Assembly: GCA_900637275.1 (NCBI GenBank) | Contig: LR134362.1 | Coordinates: forward strand, 1,736,001-1,800,000 | Direction of reading: 5' to 3' | DNA from: [Pasteurella] aerogenes | GTDB lineage: Bacteria; Pseudomonadota; Gammaproteobacteria; Enterobacterales; Pasteurellaceae | Length of the DNA stretch: 64,000 nucleotides | Shown here: piece after piece, positions 42,103 to 51,529 of the stretch | How the letters are laid out: the number at the start of each line of letters is the position of its first letter | How positions within the stretch are numbered: position 1 is the first letter of the stretch | Notes under the pieces: model-generated | Seen by the model: only the letters and a program-made list of their open reading frames with translations | Databases searched by the model: none | What the model was told of the DNA's origin: nothing | Made by a program: the position numbers and the translations under genes

Positions 42103-43365
42103 ATGCATTTAACAGAACTTAAAAACACACCAGTTTCTGAATTGGTGGCTCTTGGCGAAGGGCAAATGGGCTTAGAAAATTTAGCTCGCTTACGCAAACA
42201 AGACATCGTATTCGCGATTTTGAAACAACATGCCAAAAGCGGTGAAGATATTTTTGGTGGCGGCGTGTTGGAAATTCTTCCAGACGGTTTCGGCTTTTTG
42301 CGTTCAGCTGACAGTTCTTATTTAGCCGGTCCAGACGATATTTATGTATCACCAAGTCAAATTCGCCGTTTTAACTTACAAACGGGTGATAAAATTGAAG
42401 GTAAAATTCGTCCACCGAAAGAAGGCGAACGCTATTTTGCCCTCCTTAAAGTGGATCAAGTCAACGATGACAAACCGGAAGTTTCCCGCAGCAAAATCCT
42501 TTTCGAAAACTTAACACCTCTCCACGCCAATTCCCGTTTAAGAATGGAACGCGGTAACGGGTCAACCGAAGATTTAACCGCGCGTATTTTAGATTTGGCA
42601 TCGCCTATCGGGAAAGGGCAACGTGGTCTTATCGTTGCACCACCAAAAGCGGGTAAAACCATGTTGTTGCAAAATATTGCACAAAGTATCACCCACAATT
42701 ATCCAGAATGTGAACTTATTGTGTTGTTGATTGACGAGCGTCCGGAAGAAGTAACGGAAATGCAACGTTCAGTAAAAGGCGAAGTTATTGCCTCCACCTT
42801 TGATGAACCGGCAGCACGTCATGTTCAAGTGGCAGAAATGGTGATTGAAAAGGCAAAACGCTCGGTGGAGCATAAAAAAGACGTGGTTATTTTACTCGAC
42901 TCTATCACCCGTTTAGCGCGAGCTTACAATACAGTTACCCCAGCCTCTGGCAAAATCTTATCCGGTGGGGTGGATGCTAACGCCTTACATCGTCCGAAAC
43001 GTTTCTTCGGGGCGGCGCGTAACGTAGAAGAAGGTGGCAGCTTAACCATTATCGCCACTGCTTTAGTCGATACCGGTTCCAAAATGGACGAGGTTATCTT
43101 TGAAGAATTCAAAGGAACCGGTAACATGGAATTGCACTTATCTCGCAAAATTGCGGAAAAACGTGTTTTCCCTGCGATTGATTTCAATCGTTCTGGTACG
43201 CGTAAAGAAGATTTACTCACCACTCCTGAAGAGTTGCAAAAAATGTGGATTTTACGCAAAATCCTTAATCCAATGGGCGAAGTGGAAGCGATGGAATTCC
43301 TCATTGATAAATTAATGATTGCGAAAACCAATGAAGAATTCTTTGAAATTATGAAACGGTCATAA
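42103..43365 (+). CDS. rho: Transcription termination factor Rho
   Basis: 420 residues, hexameric RNA helicase. Cold-shock-like RNA-binding domain (GEDIFGGGVLEILPDGFGFL), Walker A APPKAGKT near residue 180, Walker B VILLDSITRLARAYN, Q-loop near residue 280 and R-loop GKILSGGVDANALH. Full length, identical in layout to E. coli. A stand-alone gene with a 200-bp leader. Confidence 0.98.
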   Translation: MHLTELKNTPVSELVALGEGQMGLENLARLRKQDIVFAILKQHAKSGEDIFGGGVLEILPDGFGFLRSADSSYLAGPDDIYVSPSQIRRFNLQTGDKIEGKIRPPKEGERYFALLKVDQVNDDKPEVSRSKILFENLTPLHANSRLRMERGNGSTEDLTARILDLASPIGKGQRGLIVAPPKAGKTMLLQNIAQSITHNYPECELIVLLIDERPEEVTEMQRSVKGEVIASTFDEPAARHVQVAEMVIEKAKRSVEHKKDVVILLDSITRLARAYNTVTPASGKILSGGVDANALHRPKRFFGAARNVEEGGSLTIIATALVDTGSKMDEVIFEEFKGTGNMELHLSRKIAEKRVFPAIDFNRSGTRKEDLLTTPEELQKMWILRKILNPMGEVEAMEFLIDKLMIAKTNEEFFEIMKRS

Positions 43366-43379
43366 ACGTACATGGTATA

Positions 43380-43409
43380 AAATCCCCTGCTTGTTCAGGG
43401 GATTTTTTT
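43380..43409 (+). terminator. Terminator of rho
   Basis: AATCCCCTG, loop CTTGTT, CAGGGGATT, then seven T. Confidence 0.85.
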
Positions 43410-43440
43410 GTTTAAAGTGCGGTCATTTTTGCACAAGTTT

Positions 43441-44298
43441 TCAATCAATTGAAGCAATGTAACGTTTTACCAAGGCGGAAAGTATATCGGTCACATAAAC
43501 CAACAGCAAATAACAAAGTAAATAGAGCGTAATTTCCGAATAATGGAAAAAACTCATAGCAAGTTTAAATTGCATTCCCAAGCCACTAGCGCCAACAAAA
43601 CCAACGATTAACGTCGCCCGAATAATATTTTCCATGCGATATAAAATGTAATTTACAAACGGGCGGATCAACATTGGATAAAATCCATACAGCAACAATT
43701 GTGATGCAGACGCGCCATTTTCCACCAAATGCCGAATCGGTTTTTCATCCATATCTTCCACTACTTCCGTACACAATTTTCCCAGTACACCGAAATTATG
43801 AATTGCCAAAGCAAGTGCTCCCGGAATAATGCCCGGTTTAAAGATGAACACCAAAATCATCGCCCACATTAATTCGGGAACTGCGCGGCTAAATAAAAAC
43901 AATCCTCGACTGAAATAATAGACAACATGATGATACCAGCGAGTCTGTAACCTAAAATGCCCTTGCGCCACATTTCTTGCTGCCGGCAACACCAATAAAA
44001 GCATCCCGCCGGCGGCAATACCGGTGGCTAAAATGCTCATCAAAAAAGTATCCCAACTTAAAGTTAAGGCTTTTTGCCACAACTGGGCATCTAAATACGC
44101 CGGCGTTTCTTCCGCTAATCCTAACATTCCGTTGAGAAAATCCAGCAGATAATCCACATTTTTCGGATTAAATAAGGACGAAACTGCCTCCGGTTGATCA
44201 TACAAAATGTATAGCCATGAGGCGACGATCAACACAACCACTGCCCAACAAGAATAACGAATAAAATGGCGTTCAAAGTGCGGTCGAATTTTTATCAT
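43441..44298 (-). CDS. phnE: PhnE-type ABC transporter permease (second)
   Basis: 285 residues, about six membrane segments. The EAA-like loop is VENGASASQLLLYGFYPMLI, followed by YRMENIIRATLIVGFVGASG, typical of PhnE. Overlaps the previous permease gene by one base. Together the two permeases form the membrane channel with PhnC. Substrate discussed under the binding protein. Confidence 0.88.
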   Translation of the reverse strand: MIKIRPHFERHFIRYSCWAVVVLIVASWLYILYDQPEAVSSLFNPKNVDYLLDFLNGMLGLAEETPAYLDAQLWQKALTLSWDTFLMSILATGIAAGGMLLLVLPAARNVAQGHFRLQTRWYHHVVYYFSRGLFLFSRAVPELMWAMILVFIFKPGIIPGALALAIHNFGVLGKLCTEVVEDMDEKPIRHLVENGASASQLLLYGFYPMLIRPFVNYILYRMENIIRATLIVGFVGASGLGMQFKLAMSFFHYSEITLYLLCYLLLVYVTDILSALVKRYIASID

Positions 44299-45095
44299 TA
44301 TTTTATTCTCCGTCTTACCGCATAACTCCAGCGATCAATTAAGACAATCATTAATATTAGAAAGCCTAAAAAGGTCCAAATTTGCTCATATTTCAAATCT
44401 TGCAACGAAAGCTGGATTTGCATTCCTATGCCACCAAGTCCAACGAAAGACAAAACGGAAGAAGAACGAATAGCACATTCGAGACGATACATAGTGTAAC
44501 TTAACATTGCCGGCATGGCTTGTGGCAAATAGCCATAACATAATAATTGCCAACGATTGGCGCCACTTTCGCGTAAGGCTAAAATCGGTTTTTGCGGCAC
44601 ATTTTGTAAAATATCAGCAAAAATTTTGCCTAAATAGCCGGTGTAAGGAATAGCGAGTGCTACTAACGCGCCAATGGGGCTAAGTCCAACTGCAGCAACA
44701 AAAAACCATGCCCAAATCAACTCATGAATTGCACGCAAAAATCCTAACATTGCCCGCGCGCTGCCTTGCAACACAAGCGAGGGAAATAAAATACCGGAGG
44801 CAAATAACGAGAGAAAAAAGGCGCCGACTAAAGCAAGAGATAAACTTATCAGTGCGTAAGAAAACGTGAGCAAGCTGGAGTTAAAGGCTAATTTTAGCAA
44901 GTCGGCAGAGAGATCGGGGTGCAATAAACTAGTGATTAAACGTTGTAAGGTTGCCCAACCGCCGGTATGCATGATGCCTTTTTCTGTCGGCACCGCTAAT
45001 ACACTAAGCAAAAAAGCCATAATCAAGATACCGGTCAGTAAATTGCGCCGCTCATTAAGGGATAGTTTCCCAGAAAAATTGTCGGCATTACTCAT
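44298..45095 (-). CDS. phnE: PhnE-type ABC transporter permease (first)
   Basis: 265 residues, about six membrane segments. RESGANRWQLLCYGYLPQAM and YRLECAIRSSSVLSFVGLGG are the PhnE signature. Overlaps phnC by 8 bases. Two different permease genes in tandem are common in PhnCDE-like systems. Confidence 0.88.
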   Translation of the reverse strand: MSNADNFSGKLSLNERRNLLTGILIMAFLLSVLAVPTEKGIMHTGGWATLQRLITSLLHPDLSADLLKLAFNSSLLTFSYALISLSLALVGAFFLSLFASGILFPSLVLQGSARAMLGFLRAIHELIWAWFFVAAVGLSPIGALVALAIPYTGYLGKIFADILQNVPQKPILALRESGANRWQLLCYGYLPQAMPAMLSYTMYRLECAIRSSSVLSFVGLGGIGMQIQLSLQDLKYEQIWTFLGFLILMIVLIDRWSYAVRRRIK

Positions 45096-45837
45096 CTTGC
45101 ACCAGCCCGTATAAATCGTTTAACTGCGCTTGCGTGACCTCTTGGGTACGTAAATCAAACACCAATTTTCCGTGTTTAATTCCAATCATACGATCGAAAT
45201 AGGTTTTGGCATATTCGATAGAATGCATACTGGCGATTAAAGTTTTTCCCTGTTGACGCACCAGTTGAGTTAAAAGCGCCAAAATATTTTGAGCATTCAC
45301 CGGATCCAGCGCTGAAATTGGCTCATCTGCTAAAATGATTTTCGGATTTTGTACCAACAAGCGCGCAATGGCGACCCGCTGCTGTTCACCACCAGAAAGT
45401 GCGGTGGTTGGTTGATGAATTTTATCAGCCAAGCCAACAGCTGCCAACGCCTGTTCAGCGAGAGGCAGTTCTTGTGGTTTGATCAAAGAGCATAATGCAC
45501 GAAAAAATCCCCATTGATTTAAACGCCCGGCAAGCACATTGTGTACCACTTCCAATTGCTTGACCAAATCGTATTGTTGATGCAACATTCCCACTTGTTG
45601 TGCATAAAGTTTGCCGCGGTGATATTGTCGAATATCTTGTTGATTAAGCAAAATCTTGCCTTGCGATAATTCCGTAGAACGCATCACCAAATTCATCAAT
45701 GTTGATTTGCCAGAACCGCTCGGACCAACAAGCGCAACAATTTCACCAGGCTGAATGTGAAAAGAAAAATCATCCAGCACAGTTTGCTGATCAAATTGTT
45801 TGGATACGTGTTGAAACGATAAGATTGGTGTCGCCAT
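45088..45837 (-). CDS. phnC: PhnC-type ABC transporter ATP-binding protein
   Basis: 249 residues. Walker A GPSGSGKSTLMN, signature LSGGEQQRVAIARLL, Walker B ILADEPISALDP, and the Q-loop in MLHQQYDLV. The frame opens at 45849, but ATG 45837 has GGAG six bases upstream. Follows phnD by 62 bp. Confidence 0.9.
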   Translation of the reverse strand: MATPILSFQHVSKQFDQQTVLDDFSFHIQPGEIVALVGPSGSGKSTLMNLVMRSTELSQGKILLNQQDIRQYHRGKLYAQQVGMLHQQYDLVKQLEVVHNVLAGRLNQWGFFRALCSLIKPQELPLAEQALAAVGLADKIHQPTTALSGGEQQRVAIARLLVQNPKIILADEPISALDPVNAQNILALLTQLVRQQGKTLIASMHSIEYAKTYFDRMIGIKHGKLVFDLRTQEVTQAQLNDLYGLVQDE

Positions 45838-45898
45838 AGGTTTCTCCAAGCAAAATACAAGCTACGAAGTAAACTTCGTAGCTTAGTCTTGCTAATGA

Positions 45899-46774
45899 TT
45901 ACTTAATCAATTTTAGACTTTTAGCGACTTTTTCGATATCTTTGTAATTATCGTTTTGGGTTTCGATAAATTTATCAGTAGACAGTAAATTCATCACGCT
46001 AGAACTGTTTGCATCCGCTTTCAGCAACGCGGCTTTTACTTTCGCTTTGGTACCCGCACCGAACTTTTCATCCACGCGGTTAATCGTCCAGTTGTAGTCA
46101 TAATATTCCGGTGTAGTGTAGAATGGTTCTACTTTAGCGAGATTTACTTTACCCTCAGCAAGCATTTTATCCCAATATTGTTTATTTACTGCCCCCACTT
46201 GCACCGTGCCAGCTTCAACTAAACCGTATGTTTTATCATGGGAACCGCTATACATTGGTGCTCCATCTAAATCCGTATCTGGATTAATGCCAGCTTCGGT
46301 TAAAAAGAAACGCGGCATTAAATGACCGGATGTTGAACTCTCGCTGCCAAAAGCAAGGGAATGATTTTTCACATCATTAATCCCTTTCACCTCATCTAAC
46401 CCTTTTTGTTTAATAAATACTGATTGGAATTTTTCATCTTGTGGACGTTGCGCAATAGCTTCCGCACCATCTACCATAGCACGAGCCTGCACGCCGGTTA
46501 AGCCACCGAACCAGACTAAATCAATTTCACCGCGTTTAAATGCGGTAACAACTGCCGCATAATCTGTTACTGGTGCATAAACTACATTTAATCCAGTTTC
46601 TTTACCTAAATAGGTTGCAAAATCATCGAAAGAACGAGTCATTTCAGTAGCGTTATAATCGGGAATTGCACTAATTTTGAATGTATTTGCGGCAAGCGCA
46701 GCGGTGGCGGAACTAAGGAACAAGCCCAATGTTGCAAAACCAGTTACAAACCTTGTAAAAAGCGTTTTCATCAT
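45899..46774 (-). CDS. phnD: PhnD-like periplasmic binding protein, possibly for selenate
   Basis: 291 residues with signal peptide (ATLGLFLSSATAALA). Binding motifs VTDYAAVVTAFKRGEIDLVW, FGSESSTSGHLMPRFFL and YYDYNWTINRV. From memory this pattern matches the PhnD-related group that databases label putative selenate-binding, rather than true phosphonate binders; I could not check. No phosphonate-degrading genes lie nearby, while selA/selC in this window show selenium use. Phosphonate or phosphite remain alternatives. AGGAG precedes the start; a TCGCA/TGCGA inverted repeat upstream (about 46824-46839) may be an operator. Confidence 0.82.
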   Translation of the reverse strand: MMKTLFTRFVTGFATLGLFLSSATAALAANTFKISAIPDYNATEMTRSFDDFATYLGKETGLNVVYAPVTDYAAVVTAFKRGEIDLVWFGGLTGVQARAMVDGAEAIAQRPQDEKFQSVFIKQKGLDEVKGINDVKNHSLAFGSESSTSGHLMPRFFLTEAGINPDTDLDGAPMYSGSHDKTYGLVEAGTVQVGAVNKQYWDKMLAEGKVNLAKVEPFYTTPEYYDYNWTINRVDEKFGAGTKAKVKAALLKADANSSSVMNLLSTDKFIETQNDNYKDIEKVAKSLKLIK

Positions 46775-46986
46775 TTTCTCCTAATTATCCTAGATAAGAT
46801 GAGAGGTTATACCAAATTGTGATGCTCGCAAGACAATGCGAACAAGTTAAATAATGCCTGACTTAATTGCAGAAAACAAGTCTATAATGATAAAAAAAAG
46901 ATTAAGGTACAATGAGTTATAGCATGAGTGAGATAAAATCTCTCTTTGGTATTAAAACTCATATGATTTGCTGATGTATTTCTGTT

Positions 46987-47036
46987 AAAATTCTGACCGC
47001 ACTTTTATTGTGAAACAAAAGTGCGGTCAGAATTTT
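46987..47036. repeat. 20-bp perfect inverted repeat made of two uptake signals
   Basis: AAAATTCTGACCGCACTTTT (46987-47006), 10-base loop, and its exact complement (47017-47036). It lies just before the preQ1 riboswitch. A terminator or attenuator is possible, but the T run is only four bases. Confidence 0.7.
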
Positions 47037-47038
47037 AC

Positions 47039-47075
47039 TCGTGGTTCGCAATCCATCCCACGCAAAAAAACTAGG
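47039..47075 (+). promoter_or_regulatory. preQ1-I riboswitch upstream of queC
   Basis: P1 stem CGTGG (47040-47044) / CCACG (47058-47062), loop TTCGCA, then an A-rich tail CAAAAAAACTAGG (47063-47075). This is the compact class I layout. The tail runs into the ribosome site AGGA (47073-47076), so ligand binding should block translation of queC. Agrees with the queuosine genes that follow. Confidence 0.82.
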
Positions 47076-47081
47076 AAAACT

Positions 47082-47774
47082 ATGCAAATTTCAAAAATTT
47101 TAAATCCCAATAACAACCGTAAAGCGGTTGTCATTTTTTCTGGTGGACAAGATTCCACAACCTGTTTACTGCTTGCTATTCAAGAATATGGTCTAGAAAA
47201 TGTTCATGCGATGACTTTCCAATATGGACAACGTCACCATATCGAATTACAAAAAGCCCAATGGATTTGCCAAGATTTAGGCGTGAAACAGCATATTTTA
47301 GATATGACTGCCATGCAGATTTTCGCGCCAAATGCCATGATGAGCGAAACGGATATTGTGAAAAACGAAAAAGGGGTACCTAATACGGTGGTGGACGGGC
47401 GTAATGCGTTGTTTTTACTTTACGCTGCGATTTATGCCAAAAGTAAGGGTATGACAGATATTATCACAGGCGTTTGCGAAACAGATTTTAGTGGTTACCC
47501 TGATTGTCGCGATGTCTTTATCAAATCCATGAATGTAACCTTGAATTTGTCTATGGATTACCATTTTAATATTCGTACACCATTGATGTATTTAACCAAA
47601 GCGCAAACGTGGCAACTTGCCGATGAATTAGATCGCTTAGATTATGTGCGAGAACATACTCATACTTGTTATTTGGGCGTGGAAGGCGGTTGTGGCAAAT
47701 GTCCAAGTTGCATCTTACGCGAAAAAGGGTTGGCAGAATATTTAGCGCAAAAAAGTGCGGTGGAAAATGTTTAA
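47082..47774 (+). CDS. queC: 7-cyano-7-deazaguanine synthase
   Basis: 230 residues. PP-loop SGGQDSTTCL near residue 20; zinc cysteines in GVEGGCGKCPSC near residue 200. Converts 7-carboxy-7-deazaguanine to preQ0. The frame opens at 47010, but ATG 47082 follows AGGA and the riboswitch. Overlaps queD by 8 bases. Confidence 0.97.
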   Translation: MQISKILNPNNNRKAVVIFSGGQDSTTCLLLAIQEYGLENVHAMTFQYGQRHHIELQKAQWICQDLGVKQHILDMTAMQIFAPNAMMSETDIVKNEKGVPNTVVDGRNALFLLYAAIYAKSKGMTDIITGVCETDFSGYPDCRDVFIKSMNVTLNLSMDYHFNIRTPLMYLTKAQTWQLADELDRLDYVREHTHTCYLGVEGGCGKCPSCILREKGLAEYLAQKSAVENV

Positions 47775-48186
47775 GGTTTCAAAAGAATTTAGTTTTGATA
47801 TGGCGCATATTTTGGACGGTCATGATGGTAAATGCCAAAATTTGCATGGACATACTTACAAACTTCAAGTGGAAGTCAGCGGCGATTTAGTGCTTGAAGG
47901 GGCGAAAAAAGGCATGGTGGTGGATTTTACTGATGTGAAAAGGGTAGTGAAAGAAGCGATTTTAGACCCAATGGATCATGCATTTATCTACGACACCACC
48001 AGCGAACGCGAATGTAAAATCGCTGCGTTGCTCAATGAATTAAACTCAAAAACCTTTGGGATTCCTATGCGCACGACTGCGGAAGAAATGGCGCGTTTTA
48101 TGTTTAACTGCTTGAAAGACAAGCTACCGATTTCAGCGATTCGTTTGTGGGAAACACCCACTTCATTTTGCGAGTACCGCGAATGA
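47767..48186 (+). CDS. queD: 6-carboxytetrahydropterin synthase
   Basis: 139 residues. Zinc histidines in FDMAHIL and NLHGHTY, with conserved MVVDFTDVK and DHAFIYD. Makes 6-carboxytetrahydropterin from dihydroneopterin triphosphate, the first queuosine step after GTP cyclohydrolase. ATG overlaps the end of queC; stop overlaps queE (ATGA). Confidence 0.97.
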   Translation: MFKVSKEFSFDMAHILDGHDGKCQNLHGHTYKLQVEVSGDLVLEGAKKGMVVDFTDVKRVVKEAILDPMDHAFIYDTTSERECKIAALLNELNSKTFGIPMRTTAEEMARFMFNCLKDKLPISAIRLWETPTSFCEYRE

Positions 48187-48809
48187 GTTTGCGCATTAAC
48201 GAACCGAGTTTCCCCATTGTAGAAATCTTCGAAAGCTTGCAAGGAGAAGGGGCGAACACCGGTATGCCGAGTATTTTTGTGCGCCTTGGTAAATGCAACT
48301 TGGCTTGTCCTTGGTGTGATACTAATTACAATGAATTTGAATCATGGACATTAAGCCAAATTCTCGCCAAAGTGCGGTCATTTTCAGCAAAGAATATCAT
48401 CATCACCGGCGGTGAACCTACTATTCATCCGAAAGTAGCGTTGTTACTTGATGAACTCAAAAAAGACGGTTATTTCCTTGCCATTGAAACCAATGGTTTA
48501 AAAGAAATCCCGCCCCAAATTGACTACATTGCCACCAGTCCCAAAGCCATGTACGCGCAAAAATACCAACGTCGTTGTATCAAAACCGCCAACGAAGTGC
48601 GTATTGTGATGGATACCGAGGCGCATGAGTTTTGTGAGTTTATTGAAGGAAAAATTAGCGCAGACTATTATTTCCTAAGTCCTTGCGAAGTGAATGGTAA
48701 AATGAACTTACATGAAACCATCCAATTACTCGGCGAACTGAACGCTCGCCCAAATAAACCCAAATGGTTGTTGAGTATTCAAACTCATAAATTGATTGGG
48801 ATTGCGTAA
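48183..48809 (+). CDS. queE: 7-carboxy-7-deazaguanine synthase
   Basis: 208 residues, radical SAM enzyme. IVEIFESLQGEG at residue 10 and the cluster cysteines in CNLACPWCDT near residue 38. The frame opens at 48147 but ATG 48183 overlaps the queD stop. Last of queCDE; queF is not in the window. Confidence 0.96.
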   Translation: MSLRINEPSFPIVEIFESLQGEGANTGMPSIFVRLGKCNLACPWCDTNYNEFESWTLSQILAKVRSFSAKNIIITGGEPTIHPKVALLLDELKKDGYFLAIETNGLKEIPPQIDYIATSPKAMYAQKYQRRCIKTANEVRIVMDTEAHEFCEFIEGKISADYYFLSPCEVNGKMNLHETIQLLGELNARPNKPKWLLSIQTHKLIGIA

Positions 48810-48820
48810 AACAGAAATTA

Positions 48821-48863
48821 AAAAGTGCGGTCAATATTCTTGATGTTTTTTAACCGCACTTTA
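48821..48863. terminator. Uptake-signal pair between queE and pstB
   Basis: AAAGTGCGGT (48822-48831) and ACCGCACTTT (48853-48862) between convergent genes; likely a shared terminator though T runs are short. Confidence 0.5.
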
Positions 48864-48872
48864 AAACGAAAA

Positions 48873-49652
48873 TTAACCCATCCGTCCTTTGATATAGTCT
48901 TCCGTTTTTTGGTTTTGGGGTTTGTCGAAGATTTTTTTCGTTTCGTCAAACTCCACTAATTCACCTAAGTACATGTAAGCGGTGTAATCAGAACAGCGGG
49001 CGGCTTGTTGCATATTGTGGGTAACGATTGCCACGGTGTAATCTTGTTTTAGTTCGCCGATAAGTTCTTCGATTTTCATCGTGGAAATCGGATCTAGCGC
49101 GGAACAAGGTTCATCTAGCAATAAGACTTCCGGTTTGACTGCGATACCGCGCGCGATACACAAACGTTGTTGTTGCCCACCAGATAAGCTGTCACCGCTT
49201 TGGTTTAATTTATTTTTCACTTCATTCCACAGTGCAGCTTTGGTCAATGCCCATTCAACGCGTTCGTCCATTTCCGCTTTGCTTAATTTTTCAAATAAAC
49301 GAATACCAAAGGCGATATTGTCGTAAATAGACATCGGGAATGGTGTCGGTTTTTGGAAGACCATGCCGACTTTGGCGCGGATAATGGAAATATCCGTATC
49401 GGAGGTCAGTAAATTTTCGCCTTCCAAATTAATTTCGCCGGTGGCGTGTTGCGCCGGATATAGCTCAAACATCCGGTTTAAGGTACGCAACAAGGTCGAT
49501 TTTCCGCAACCGGACGGTCCGATAAATGCGGTAACTTTATTTTTCGCAATGCGCAAATTGATGTTTTTTAGTGCATGAAAATCGCCATAGTAAAAGTTTA
49601 AATTATTGATCTCAATTTTCGTTTCATTCATTGGTACAATTGGGTTATTCAT
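48873..49652 (-). CDS. pstB: Phosphate ABC transporter ATP-binding protein
   Basis: 259 residues. Walker A GPSGCGKSTLLRTLNRM, signature LSGGQQQRLCIARGIAVKP, Walker B LLLDEPCSALDPISTMKIEE. Last gene of pstSCAB; no phoU or phoBR follows, since convergent queE is next. Confidence 0.97.
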   Translation of the reverse strand: MNNPIVPMNETKIEINNLNFYYGDFHALKNINLRIAKNKVTAFIGPSGCGKSTLLRTLNRMFELYPAQHATGEINLEGENLLTSDTDISIIRAKVGMVFQKPTPFPMSIYDNIAFGIRLFEKLSKAEMDERVEWALTKAALWNEVKNKLNQSGDSLSGGQQQRLCIARGIAVKPEVLLLDEPCSALDPISTMKIEELIGELKQDYTVAIVTHNMQQAARCSDYTAYMYLGELVEFDETKKIFDKPQNQKTEDYIKGRMG

Positions 49653-49662
49653 TCTTTTATCC

Positions 49663-50517
49663 TTATTTTTGTTTTGGTTGGAAATATAAACGGGTAATAA
49701 TATTTAACACCAGTACAAAGAGAGTGATTAAGGTTGCGCCTGCCCAAGCAAGCGTATTCCAATCTTCAAACGGGCTGGCGGCATATTGGTAAATCACAAC
49801 AGGTAAATTTGCCATTGGACTGTTCATATTCCAGGACGTAAATTGGTTGGAAAGTGCGGTAAATAATAATGGTGCAGTTTCGCCAGCAATACGCGCTACT
49901 GACAAGAGAACCCCGGTGATGATTCCCGGTTTCGCCGCACGGTAGCAGATCATGGTGATCACGCGCCATTGTGGACAACCTAAAGCAATAGCGGCTTCAC
50001 GTAAGTTATTCGGGACTAAATTGAGCATACTGTCAGTGGTTCGTACGATAACCGGAATAGCAATCATGGCTAAGGCAAAACCGCCAGCCCAACCAGAATA
50101 ATGTTTCACTTGTGCCACATAAACCGCATAAATAAACAAACCAATAGTAATTGATGGGGCGGAAAGTAAAATATCATTTAAAAAACGCACTATGCTGGAA
50201 AGTTTGCTGTAGCGTCCGTATTCTGCCAAATAGGTACCCGCTAAAATGCTCACTGGTGTGGCAATCGCCATCGCCACCAACAACATTAAACTGGAGCCAA
50301 TAATAGCATTTAATAATCCGCCTTGTTCATTTGGCGCTGGCGTTTCGGCAAGAAATAGATCAAAGGACAATGATGGAATGCCTTTGAAAAGCAAGGTAGC
50401 AATAATCCAAACTAACCAAAACAAACCGAAAATGACGGAAAGCCCGGATAAGCACAACATAATTTTGTTCTTAAATTTACGACAATGAAAACGTCGGTTT
50501 TGATAACGTGCTAACAT
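49663..50517 (-). CDS. pstA: Phosphate ABC transporter permease PstA
   Basis: 284 residues, six membrane segments. AIALGCPQWRVITMICYRAA is the EAA loop, GGFALAMIAIPVIVRTTDSM is a PstA hallmark. The start shares a base with the pstC stop. Confidence 0.96.
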   Translation of the reverse strand: MLARYQNRRFHCRKFKNKIMLCLSGLSVIFGLFWLVWIIATLLFKGIPSLSFDLFLAETPAPNEQGGLLNAIIGSSLMLLVAMAIATPVSILAGTYLAEYGRYSKLSSIVRFLNDILLSAPSITIGLFIYAVYVAQVKHYSGWAGGFALAMIAIPVIVRTTDSMLNLVPNNLREAAIALGCPQWRVITMICYRAAKPGIITGVLLSVARIAGETAPLLFTALSNQFTSWNMNSPMANLPVVIYQYAASPFEDWNTLAWAGATLITLFVLVLNIITRLYFQPKQK

Positions 50518-51467
50518 TATTTTTTCCCCTCATGTTTGCTCATGCGTGCAATCAGCAATCTTGAACAAGCCAAAACCAAGGTGGTGATTAAGAAAAGTAG
50601 TAAACCTAATTCCATCAAAGCAGATTTTTGTAAACCGCCGGCTTCGTTAAATTCGTTAGCAATAGCCGAAGCAATCGAAGATGATGGTGAAAATACTGAT
50701 TGAGGCAACTGGAAAGCATTACCGATCACAAAGGTCACCGCCATGGTTTCCCCTAAGGCACGCCCCAGACCGAGCATAATGCTGCCGATTACCCCCGCTT
50801 TGGTATAAGGCAAAATTACTTTCCAAACGACTTCTGAAGTTGTAGCGCCCAGTCCATAAGCTGATTCTTTTAACATTGGCGGAACCACTTGGAACATATC
50901 GCGCATCACCGAAGCGATAAACGGAATAACCATAATTGCCAACACTAAACCCGCAGTAAATAAACCGATCCCGAAAGGTGCGCCGGAAAATAACATTCCA
51001 ACAAAAGGCAAGGCACCAAGATATTCGATTAAATGAGGTTGGATAAATTCTTGGAATAAGGGAACAAAAACAAATAAGCCCCACATACCATAAATAATAG
51101 ACGGAATCGCGGCAAGCAATTCCACGGCAAGGCTGACTGGACGTTTAAGCCATTGTGGTGCAAGTTCGGAGAGAAATACTGCAATCCCCAAAGAAATCGG
51201 CACGGCAATACATAAGGCAATACCGGCAGAAACTAAGGTCCCGATAATTGGCACTAATGCGCCATAATTTTCTTGTACCGGATCCCAGTCGTTTGTCCAT
51301 AAGAAATGAATACCAAATTGTTTAATAGAATCCCAAGCGCCCACAAAAAGTGAGACGATAATTGCTAATAACGCCAAAAAAACACCGAGCGCAAAAAAAC
51401 GCGTTGTGTTTTTAAATAGCGTTTCAATAAACTGGTGATTCAAACATTTTCTATCTACTTTATGCAT
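50517..51467 (-). CDS. pstC: Phosphate ABC transporter permease PstC
   Basis: 316 residues, six membrane segments. YGLGATTSEVVWKVILPYTK is the EAA loop and LGRALGETMAVTFVIGNA a PstC signature. Sixty-two bases after pstS, room for a processing or attenuation site. Confidence 0.96.
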   Translation of the reverse strand: MHKVDRKCLNHQFIETLFKNTTRFFALGVFLALLAIIVSLFVGAWDSIKQFGIHFLWTNDWDPVQENYGALVPIIGTLVSAGIALCIAVPISLGIAVFLSELAPQWLKRPVSLAVELLAAIPSIIYGMWGLFVFVPLFQEFIQPHLIEYLGALPFVGMLFSGAPFGIGLFTAGLVLAIMVIPFIASVMRDMFQVVPPMLKESAYGLGATTSEVVWKVILPYTKAGVIGSIMLGLGRALGETMAVTFVIGNAFQLPQSVFSPSSSIASAIANEFNEAGGLQKSALMELGLLLFLITTLVLACSRLLIARMSKHEGKK

Positions 51468-51529
51468 ATTTTCTGTTTTCTATCATTTTTCAAAGTAGGG
51501 TGGGCAATATCGCCCACCATGCCAATACT

